Made by a program: the position numbers and the translations under genes. The notes under the pieces were generated by a model. That model did no database searches. It was not told the origin of the DNA and saw only the letters and a program-made list of their open reading frames with translations. From contig JAQICF010000151.1 in NCBI GenBank assembly GCA_027858795.1, positions 1-5,636 of the forward strand: a stretch of 5,636 nucleotides of DNA, read 5' to 3'. This document shows, piece by piece, positions 1 to 4,694 of the stretch (its first letter is position 1; every line of letters begins with the position of its first letter). The DNA comes from Candidatus Delongbacteria bacterium (GTDB taxonomy: Bacteria > Delongbacteria > UBA4055).

Positions 1-206
1 GTTTTTACAACATCAGATGTAGTCATGTAATTCTCTACAGTGCTCTCACTTGAAAGATACATGCCTTTAACAGTAGCTAACATATCTCTTATCGCATACA
101 TTTTCGCAGCATTTATTGCTCCGGCTCTTTTAACAGCCATATTTGGAGCGTCCGGATTTGGTGCACCAATTCCTGTTGCTGTTATAGTTCTGTTTGTCCA
201 GTCGAT
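1..206 (-). repeat. Tandem gene duplication, downstream copy (LPP20 N-terminal half)
   Basis: Bases 1-206 align without gaps, at an offset of 979, to bases 980-1185. Both stretches encode the first 69 residues of the LPP20-like domain in the same frame, with 56 identical residues. The similarity starts sharply at the Ile-Asp-Trp codons. The signal peptides and the spacer upstream of that point do not align, so the export modules diverged or were swapped. The copy continues past the left edge. Confidence 0.85.
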
Positions 207-422
207 ACCATTACGTATAACTGGTTCAATAGGTTCCTGAACAACTTTAACTATGTCCTTCACTGGTGGTGTAATCACTTTTTCAACTACCGGTTCTATT
301 TTCTTTTCTACGATTGGTTCTGGAGTAACTTCTTTAATCTTTTCTTCCTTAACAGTAGCTGTTGAACATCCAATTGTTACTAGAAATGATGCTGAAATCA
401 CTAATAATATAAATTTTTTCAT
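1..422 (-). CDS. LPP20-family lipoprotein, 3' end cut off by window edge
   Basis: Partial gene: ATG at 422-420, open for 140 codons to base 1, stop outside the window. Residues 1-19 form a lipoprotein signal (MKKF, hydrophobic core, then VTIGC), with Cys19 the likely lipidated residue followed by Ser. Thr at -3 makes the lipobox slightly atypical. Residues 22-70 are a spacer rich in Pro, Glu, Lys and Val with repeated EP-(I/V)-V-EK-like units, resembling extended periplasmic spacers. From Ile73 the protein matches the start of the mature LPP20-like domain of the upstream gene (GIGAPNP, KRAGAINAAKMYA, KGMYLSSES, VENYMTTSDVV), 56 of 69 residues identical, so it is a tandem paralog. Only 13 nt separate it from the upstream stop, and an AAAGG site lies immediately after that stop, implying translational coupling. 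LPP20-family proteins are envelope proteins, mostly of unknown biochemical role; the function here is unknown. Confidence 0.88.
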   Translation of the reverse strand, partial: MKKFILLVISASFLVTIGCSTATVKEEKIKEVTPEPIVEKKIEPVVEKVITPPVKDIVKVVQEPIEPVIRNGIDWTNRTITATGIGAPNPDAPNMAVKRAGAINAAKMYAIRDMLATVKGMYLSSESTVENYMTTSDVVK

Positions 423-430
423 TCTTTTAA

Positions 431-435
431 CCTTT
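431..435 (-). promoter_or_regulatory. Ribosome binding site of the second LPP20 gene
   Basis: AAAGG on the minus strand, 8 nt before the ATG at 422. It begins directly after the TAA (436-438) of the preceding gene. This supports ATG 422 as the start and suggests that ribosomes finishing the first LPP20 gene reinitiate on the second. Confidence 0.6.
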
Positions 436-1248
436 TTATTTTATAATCGCAATAACTCTACATTCACGTAAGAAATTCAAATTTGCAGACAATTCTTTTA
501 CTTTTGCAGCATCTTCATCGCTTATAACAATATCAGCTTTGTTTGTTCCCTGAACACCAATAGCTTTGATGATATAAGGGTTATTCTGAACTCTTGAAGT
601 AGCTTTTGCTTTTTCAATATCCTTAAGATATCCTAGCATTCCCTGCTGAACGGCAAAATCTCTAGATACATATGCACTTCCATAGATCTCATCTCCTGAT
701 TTGCTTAAAACCTTAGGAGATAAAGCAGGTCTTAATTGAACTTCCGAACAATCAATTATCAAACCGGTGTAAACATCAGGAGAATCAGCTACAATATCTG
801 AAAGTTTATAATCAGCTTCGCCTACTGCAGGAGCATTTACATCAAATGGTTGCTCTTTCATGATAAGAGCACTAAGATCACCATCAATACTCATTTCAAC
901 AGTAACTTCAACTGATCCATCTTCAAAATACTTAGGTTTTCCAACCATTCTATAAGCTTTTGCAATACCTTCTACCTGAGTTTTTACAACATCTGAAGTC
1001 GTCATATAATTTTCTACATTACTTTCACTGGAAAGATACATTCCTTTGATCGTAGCAACAAGATCTCTCACTGCATACATTTTTGCAGCGTTTATTGCAC
1101 CTGCTCTTTTTGCTGCCATGTTAGGCATATTAGGGTTTGGTGCTCCGATCCCACTTGCTGTTACAACTCTTCTTTCCCAGTCGATATCTCCTTGAGCAAA
1201 AAGCGAAAGGATCATAATCAACATTGTAATGATCGTTAACTTCTTCAT
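436..1248 (-). CDS. Secreted LPP20-family protein
   Basis: A 270-residue protein. Residues 1-18 form a Sec signal peptide (MKK, hydrophobic core, likely cleavage after LFA). There is no lipobox, so the mature protein is predicted to be a soluble or envelope-associated periplasmic protein. Residues 22-130 carry the LPP20-like domain: an IDW start, the conserved GIGAPNP turn, an Ala-rich helix (MAAKRAGAINAAKMYAVRDL), and a beta-strand segment around 106-122 (YFEDGSVEVTVEM). The C-terminal half (about 135-270) has further alternating strands (YTGLIIDC, NPYIIKAIGV, ADIVIS, CRVIAII) and two Cys at 167 and 263 that could form a disulfide. AGGAG sits 6 nt before the ATG. The gene lies 38 nt after the FecR-domain gene and 13 nt before its own paralog, so the three are very likely one operon. 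Family assignment is from motif recognition; LPP20-family members include flagellar and outer-membrane-associated lipoproteins, but nothing here shows a flagellar link. Confidence 0.88.
   Translation of the reverse strand: MKKLTIITMLIMILSLFAQGDIDWERRVVTASGIGAPNPNMPNMAAKRAGAINAAKMYAVRDLVATIKGMYLSSESNVENYMTTSDVVKTQVEGIAKAYRMVGKPKYFEDGSVEVTVEMSIDGDLSALIMKEQPFDVNAPAVGEADYKLSDIVADSPDVYTGLIIDCSEVQLRPALSPKVLSKSGDEIYGSAYVSRDFAVQQGMLGYLKDIEKAKATSRVQNNPYIIKAIGVQGTNKADIVISDEDAAKVKELSANLNFLRECRVIAIIK
980..1185 (-). repeat. Tandem gene duplication, upstream copy (LPP20 N-terminal half)
   Basis: This is the partner of the 1-206 stretch, lying inside the secreted LPP20 gene (residues 22-90). Most differences are conservative (Val/Ile, Leu/Met, Ser/Thr), which points to retained function in both copies rather than decay of one. 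Confidence 0.85.
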
Positions 1249-1254
1249 AAATTA

Positions 1255-1259
1255 CTCCT
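1255..1259 (-). promoter_or_regulatory. Ribosome binding site of the secreted LPP20 gene
   Basis: AGGAG on the minus strand, 6 nt before the ATG at 1248. This is a strong canonical site and it fixes the start. Confidence 0.75.
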
Positions 1260-1286
1260 ATTTTCGTTTCGTTATATTAAATATTG

Positions 1287-2300
1287 TTATTTTAAACCTC
1301 TTTTTCTATCACGGGTCTTATTCCACTTAACCCAGTCTGTTGTCTCCTCTTCATCATTTGCAGAAAAATCACCTGCTGATATTACTTTTCCTGTTCTGTC
1401 AAACTTAATCTGTTGCATATTCTTTACTACATATACCCATTCTTCAAGCGAAACTTCTTTTGGCCCGGAAACCTCTTTTGGCCCAAATGTTTGCTTTGGT
1501 GCTTTGAAATCTTTTACTGACTTTGGTGCAAGTGAGTCCATGTTCTTCTTTGAATTTGATATCTTAACCTCTCCGTGATAAACTTTCATCTCAGTTACAT
1601 CACCGGTTTTTGACATTCTAAAGTTCGTCCCGGTAATTGCTGCAGCGGCAATATCAGTATCCATCATGAATTCACTGTCATCATCCGCTGAATTTACTTG
1701 AGCCCAAAGATCCCCTTCTGAAAGTTTTATATCTGTTTTTTGTTTTCCGTCTTTTGCTTCTTCATATAAAGCAACTAAATCAATAGTTGTTTTTGGAGCT
1801 AATCTAAGAATATCCATTCCTGAAAGTTCTAATTCAGCTCTTGATTTTTTCATTGTTCTATATGATTCTCTTGATTTCACCTTTGCTTTTTCAGCAACAT
1901 TTATATTCCAATCAATTTCCTCTACTGCTTTCTTTTTAACGTTCCCTTCTACATAAGAAACTACACCTTTTTCATCAGTATATGAAGCTTTAGGTGTATC
2001 TTCAGTGACCGGTGTCACAGCTTCTGCGATTTCTTCGCTTATGGCCTTATTAACTTCCTCTTCAATAATTTCAACTTTTTCAGCTGATTCTATTTTTTCT
2101 TCAACAACAACTTCTGCAATAATATCCTTTGGTGCATCTTCTGCAGGATGTTCTTTTACCACAATGCTCTCAACCATTTTGGTTTCTTCTACTCGTAAAC
2201 TATTATCTTCAATATTATCCACACTCTTACATGATAACTGTATCAGTAAAGACATTGACAGCAAAATTATACCTGTATATCGCATTGATTTTTTCCTCAT
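1287..2300 (-). CDS. FecR-domain lipoprotein with long acidic linker
   Basis: A 337-residue protein. Residues 1-24 are a lipoprotein signal (MRKKSMR, hydrophobic core, IQLSC), with Cys24 lipidated and followed by Lys-Ser. Residues about 28-105 are a low-complexity linker rich in Glu, Val, Ile and Ala. Residues about 112-250 match the FecR domain pattern: a GVVSYVEGNV opening, the S-R-A-E-L-E-L core, L-A-P-K-T-T-I-D-L, the SEGDLWAQV strand, AAITGTNFRMS, and the closing VYHGEVKIS. A near-perfect 18-bp tandem repeat encodes GPKEVSGPKEVS at 273-284. The tail (EEWVYVVKNMQQIKFD and WVKWNKTRD) resembles the end of many FecR-domain surface proteins. In classical FecR this domain is periplasmic and signals to an ECF sigma factor. 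Here the protein is itself lipid-anchored, with no sigma factor or TonB receptor nearby, so a structural or ligand-binding envelope role is more likely. The start at 2300 has only a weak AAGAAG upstream. An ATG at 2285 (Met6), 9 nt after a GAGG, is a real alternative and leaves the signal intact. Confidence 0.85.
   Translation of the reverse strand: MRKKSMRYTGIILLSMSLLIQLSCKSVDNIEDNSLRVEETKMVESIVVKEHPAEDAPKDIIAEVVVEEKIESAEKVEIIEEEVNKAISEEIAEAVTPVTEDTPKASYTDEKGVVSYVEGNVKKKAVEEIDWNINVAEKAKVKSRESYRTMKKSRAELELSGMDILRLAPKTTIDLVALYEEAKDGKQKTDIKLSEGDLWAQVNSADDDSEFMMDTDIAAAAITGTNFRMSKTGDVTEMKVYHGEVKISNSKKNMDSLAPKSVKDFKAPKQTFGPKEVSGPKEVSLEEWVYVVKNMQQIKFDRTGKVISAGDFSANDEEETTDWVKWNKTRDRKRGLK
1450..1485 (-). 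repeat. 18-bp tandem duplication inside the FecR-domain gene
   Basis: Two adjacent 18-base units (1450-1467 and 1468-1485) differ at two positions only. They encode the doubled hexapeptide GPKEVS in the hinge between the FecR domain and the C-terminal tail. The length is a multiple of three, so the frame is kept. It looks like a recent slippage or duplication event. Confidence 0.85.
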
Positions 2301-2344
2301 ATTATTTCTTCTTCTTTTATATTTATATTACATAATTAACATAC

Positions 2345-2373
2345 AATATTGCAAAACTAGAGTGTTTTGTCAA
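2345..2373 (-). promoter_or_regulatory. Sigma70-like promoter for the FecR/LPP20 operon
   Basis: Minus strand: a perfect TTGACA at 2368-2373, a 17-nt spacer, then AATATT (4 of 6 to TATAAT) at 2345-2350. It lies about 45 nt before the FecR-domain start and just behind the presumed terminator of msrBA. A 6-bp inverted repeat (CAAAAC / GTTTTG, 2352-2357 and 2364-2369) fills the spacer and touches the -35 box; it may be an operator or chance. Confidence 0.55.
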
Positions 2374-2376
2374 TAT

Positions 2377-2410
2377 AAAAAAAACATATTATAGTGATTT
2401 TAGGCACTAT
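2377..2410 (-). terminator. Weak candidate terminator after msrBA
   Basis: Minus strand: a 6-bp stem (ATAGTG 2405-2410 with CACTAT 2391-2396, loop of 8), six bases, then an uninterrupted run of eight T (2377-2384). The stem is short and AT-rich and the T run is displaced, so termination may be leaky and could allow read-through into the FecR operon. A second AT-rich hairpin (2423-2429 with 2434-2440) lies between it and the msrBA stop. Confidence 0.4.
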
Positions 2411-2458
2411 CGACTAATTTGAAAATTGATATTTCAATTTAGTTTTTATCGAAATATC

Positions 2459-3385
2459 TTAAAATCGTTTTTCTTTGGAATGGCAGTAAGGAAGACTCCC
2501 CTTTTTCTCGTAATAGTTCTGATGATAATCTTCCGCATCATAGAATTCAGCAACTTGCTTAATGATTGTAGCTACCTCATAGCCTTTGGATTGGAGAATA
2601 TTTATCAACTTTTTAGTGATCACTTTCTCTTCTTCATTAGAGTAAAAAACGACTGATTTATATTGTTCTCCAATATCAGGCCCTTGTCCATTCGCCTGAG
2701 TTGGATCATGGATCTCAAAGAACTCCTTGGCTAATATCTCGAAATCAGTTTTTCTATCATCGTAAGTAACCTCAACGCTTTCATAATGACCTGTTGTTCC
2801 GGTAGTAACATCTTTATAATTCGGATCATCAACATGCCCTCCCATATAACCTGCAACAACCTCTATAACTCCATCTATTTTCTCCATGTAATATTCCACA
2901 CCCCAAAAGCATCCGCCTGCAAAATATGCCCTTTTGATATGATCGCCCGAGATAAAATCCATTGAAACAGAGTTTACACAATGCCTGATATTTTTATCAG
3001 TTAAATTTTCACCCTCGAATACATGCCCTAAATGAGCTCCGCATTTTACGCAAGTAATCTCAGTCCTTCTTCCATCTGCATCAATAGTTTTATTGACAGC
3101 ACCTTCTATTTCATCATCAAAACTCGGCCATCCACATCCTGAATTGAATTTATCTTCAGATTTATACAAGGGAGCGTCGCACTGCCTGCAAGTATATATT
3201 CCTTTCTCGTAAAATTTATCGTATTTACCACTGAAAGCCATTTCGGTTCCCTTCTGGATGATAACTCTTTCCTCTTCAGGAGTAAGGTCGTTTAATTCTG
3301 TATCTGTCATTAGATTCTCCTTTTTACCATTGAAAGCATTAAGCACTAAAAATATCAATATGAGTATCGGTATTAAATATTTCAT
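2459..3385 (-). CDS. msrBA: Exported bifunctional methionine sulfoxide reductase, MsrB-MsrA fusion
   Basis: A 308-residue enzyme that reduces both epimers of methionine sulfoxide back to methionine (MsrB the R form, MsrA the S form), using reductant usually from thioredoxin-like proteins. Residues 1-20 (MKYL plus a hydrophobic stretch) form a signal peptide or membrane anchor, placing it outside the cytoplasm. MsrB (about 30-148) comes first: zinc ligands Cys66/Cys69 (CRQC) and Cys112/Cys115 (CVKC), SGCGWPSF with resolving Cys84, GAHLGHVF, and catalytic Cys136 in RHCVNSVSMDF. MsrA (about 151-308) follows almost without a linker: GGCFWG with catalytic Cys159, GYMGG, TTGTTGHYESVEVTYD, the HDPTQ and GEQYKSV motifs, and resolving Cys301 near the end (LPYCH). 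All key residues are present. I chose ATG 3385 because GAGGTG ends 4 nt before it; extending to a TTG at 3400 would bury that site in the coding region. The gene lies 78 nt after the truncated glycosyltransferase. Confidence 0.95.
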   Translation of the reverse strand: MKYLIPILILIFLVLNAFNGKKENLMTDTELNDLTPEEERVIIQKGTEMAFSGKYDKFYEKGIYTCRQCDAPLYKSEDKFNSGCGWPSFDDEIEGAVNKTIDADGRRTEITCVKCGAHLGHVFEGENLTDKNIRHCVNSVSMDFISGDHIKRAYFAGGCFWGVEYYMEKIDGVIEVVAGYMGGHVDDPNYKDVTTGTTGHYESVEVTYDDRKTDFEILAKEFFEIHDPTQANGQGPDIGEQYKSVVFYSNEEEKVITKKLINILQSKGYEVATIIKQVAEFYDAEDYHQNYYEKKGSLPYCHSKEKRF

Positions 3386-3389
3386 AATC

Positions 3390-3395
3390 CACCTC
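3390..3395 (-). promoter_or_regulatory. Ribosome binding site that fixes the msrBA start
   Basis: GAGGTG on the minus strand, 4 nt before the ATG at 3385. It is the best match to the anti-Shine-Dalgarno near this gene and argues against the longer TTG-initiated reading frame beginning at 3400. Confidence 0.75.
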
Positions 3396-3463
3396 AGCAA
3401 TATAGCATTTTATGTATATCTTAACAATATTAAGTTAACTCTATTCTGCTCTGATATTTATGA

Positions 3464-4132
3464 TCAGTGATATATTTGAACTGGATCTTGGTTTGGTTTC
3501 TCTGAAAAAGTAAAAAGTTCTTCGTTAAATCCGGCACCTACTACATGAATAGTATCTTCTGACAATCCGTAAAGTTCTACTATTTCTTTCTTTTGAGATA
3601 CACTTAAGGCCATTACACCTTCCAAATATTTGCAACCACTTAATACTTTTTCTCTGAGATGATCACATTTTCTAAATTGTCTTATATCTGAACCGTGACA
3701 TGATGCAACTATAGGTATTTCGGGAAAATTTCTTTTTACGAGTGAAGTTAATATCCATAAATGATGGCTATGGATAATATCAGGTTTGTATTCTGAAATA
3801 ACTTTTTTGAGCTTAGCTTTAAAAACAGATTCGTATTCTTGGATTTCTTCATCTGAAAGATCACAGAACTTTTTACTCTCATACGACATAACATCACTCA
3901 TACCAACTATTTGATAAGATATATCATGCCCGTTAAAATGAATAAATTCCCGTTTATCTTTCGGAATAACTTCAATACCAGGTATATCTTTTGAATGCAG
4001 ACCTGCTAAAAGGAAATTATCATGTTCGTTCTCTTCTGACTCCTTCAACATTGCTTGAATATAATATCCGCTGCCTGTCGAATCAGGTCTCTGACTTAAA
4101 ATGTGAAGTATTTTTAACTTATTTTCTTTCAT
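3464..4132 (-). CDS. Truncated glycosyltransferase, N-terminal GT4-type domain only
   Basis: A 222-residue protein matching the N-terminal Rossmann domain of GT-B, family-4-type glycosyltransferases. KILHILSQRPDSTGSG (7-22) is the acceptor-side glycine-rich opening, PDIIHSHHLW (117-126) a conserved core strand, SCHGSD (144-149) the next, and VVGAGFNEELF (197-207) the usual end of the N domain. Full-length relatives are about 400 residues, with a C-terminal domain that binds the nucleotide sugar and carries the E-x7-E motif. Here the frame stops just after VQIYH, where the first strand of that domain should continue, and none of the three minus-strand frames after the stop shows the missing domain before msrBA. 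It is probably a decayed or deleted gene without transferase activity, though a stand-alone N-domain with a partner elsewhere cannot be excluded. The ATG at 4132 lies 19 nt after the lipoprotein stop with no good ribosome binding site, so translation may depend on coupling. The native substrate cannot be told. Confidence 0.8.
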   Translation of the reverse strand: MKENKLKILHILSQRPDSTGSGYYIQAMLKESEENEHDNFLLAGLHSKDIPGIEVIPKDKREFIHFNGHDISYQIVGMSDVMSYESKKFCDLSDEEIQEYESVFKAKLKKVISEYKPDIIHSHHLWILTSLVKRNFPEIPIVASCHGSDIRQFRKCDHLREKVLSGCKYLEGVMALSVSQKKEIVELYGLSEDTIHVVGAGFNEELFTFSEKPNQDPVQIYH

Positions 4133-4151
4133 TGATGAAAAACTATTCGTT

Positions 4152-4469
4152 CTATTTTTGATACATTTTTTGAGCTATTTCCATCATTCTCTTCTGAACT
4201 TCAGCCATTTCTTCTTCACTCAAGTTCTTTACTTTTTCTTCCCACTTCTTACCCCATTCTTCCATTTCTTTGGTCATTTTTGCCATTTCATCATCAAGCC
4301 CTTCAGTTTCACCTTTAGTAGCCTTCTGCATAAGTGGAGTAAATTTTTCGATCATCTTTTCATATTGACTGAGCATTATGTCAACATCACTTGTTTTACC
4401 ACAACTAATAATAGACATTGTTACAACAAGCAATAGGATCAACATTGCACTACTGATTTTCTTAAACAT
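4152..4469 (-). CDS. Small helical lipoprotein, function unknown
   Basis: A 105-residue protein. Residues 1-23 are a lipoprotein signal (MFKK, hydrophobic core, SIISC), with Cys23 the lipidated residue, followed by Gly-Lys. The mature part (about 83 residues) is almost entirely charged helix: residues 29-50 (a YEKMIEKFTPLMQKA segment) and 57-105, rich in Glu, Lys and Met with heptad-like spacing (MAKMTKEMEEWGKKWEEKV and EEEMAEVQKRMMEIAQKM), so a coiled coil or helical hairpin is likely. I do not recognise a named family with confidence. It is the first gene after a strong promoter and is followed 19 nt later by the truncated glycosyltransferase. AGGAG lies 6 nt before the ATG. The absence of Asp after the lipidated Cys would, by the E. 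coli sorting rule, allow outer-membrane localisation. Confidence 0.85.
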   Translation of the reverse strand: MFKKISSAMLILLLVVTMSIISCGKTSDVDIMLSQYEKMIEKFTPLMQKATKGETEGLDDEMAKMTKEMEEWGKKWEEKVKNLSEEEMAEVQKRMMEIAQKMYQK

Positions 4470-4475
4470 CTTCGA

Positions 4476-4480
4476 CTCCT
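4476..4480 (-). promoter_or_regulatory. Ribosome binding site of the small lipoprotein gene
   Basis: AGGAG on the minus strand, 6 nt before the ATG at 4469. It has the same sequence and spacing as the site before the secreted LPP20 gene. Confidence 0.75.
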
Positions 4481-4507
4481 GTACTTTTTATTTTTTTATG
4501 ACTATGA

Positions 4508-4536
4508 ATAATAGTTCCATTCTAAAAATAAATCAA
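4508..4536 (-). promoter_or_regulatory. Sigma70-like promoter for the lipoprotein-glycosyltransferase-msrBA unit
   Basis: Minus strand: TTGATT (4 of 6) at 4531-4536, a 17-nt spacer, then TATTAT (5 of 6) at 4508-4513, about 38 nt before the lipoprotein ATG. Its -35 box starts a few bases after the T run of the nrdJ terminator, so one transcription unit ends and the next begins within about 60 bases. Confidence 0.6.
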
Positions 4537-4540
4537 GCAA

Positions 4541-4573
4541 AGAAAAAAGGGACAAACTGAGTTTTGTCCCTTT
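4541..4573 (-). terminator. Intrinsic terminator of nrdJ
   Basis: Minus strand: an 11-bp perfect stem (AAAGGGACAAA 4546-4556 paired with TTTGTCCCTTT 4563-4573, 6-nt loop) running into TTTTTTCTTT. This is a textbook rho-independent terminator. It lies about 120 nt after the nrdJ stop and is the strongest terminator in the window. Confidence 0.85.
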
Positions 4574-4694
4574 ATAATTTTTATGAATCGAATATCCATA
4601 AATGGATTTAAACTAAGAAATTCAAGGATGATTTGCAGGGGCTTAAAACATTAAGCCCATCAAAACAAAACGACCTGACGCAGAAGTTCAAAGT
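4574..4694 (-). other. nrdJ 3' untranslated region with two extra hairpins
   Basis: No coding sequence is supported between the nrdJ stop and its terminator. The stretch holds an 8-bp perfect stem with a 4-nt loop (GGGCTTAA / TTAAGCCC, 4639-4646 and 4651-4658) and no T run after it. A shorter 6-bp palindrome (ATCCAT / ATGGAT, 4594-4599 and 4602-4607) follows. The first hairpin could protect the mRNA 3' end or be a secondary pause site. Confidence 0.5.

Noticed and set aside
40..471. Two plus-strand open frames at the left end.
   Set aside because: They are antisense to the partial LPP20 lipoprotein gene, which is confirmed by its close paralog on the minus strand.
2005..2394. Plus-strand open frame of 129 codons (and a shorter one overlapping it).
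   Set aside because: It is antisense to the Glu-rich start of the FecR-domain gene, is Ser/Thr-rich low complexity as expected of a shadow frame, and has no ribosome binding site.
2419..2440. AT-rich hairpins after msrBA as the main terminator.
   Set aside because: The stem is 6-7 bp of nearly pure A/T and is not followed by a T run on the minus strand; the hairpin at 2391-2410 with a T8 run is the better, though still weak, candidate.
3399..3427. A promoter-like pair before msrBA (TTGTTA, 17-nt spacer, extended TGC-TATATT on the minus strand).
   Set aside because: The predicted transcription start would fall within or right beside the ribosome binding site at 3390-3395, leaving almost no leader. 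The hexamers are likely chance in AT-rich sequence, so read-through from the promoter at 4508-4536 is preferred.
3458..3466. Possible TGA recoding that would extend the truncated glycosyltransferase.
   Set aside because: Reading through the TGA adds one Ser codon and then meets TAA. The following sequence in all frames lacks the expected GT4 C-terminal motifs.
4158..4436. Plus-strand open frame rich in Phe, His and Ser.
   Set aside because: It is the antisense of the Lys/Glu-rich lipoprotein gene; its composition is a mirror artefact and the minus-strand gene has a clear signal, start site and promoter.
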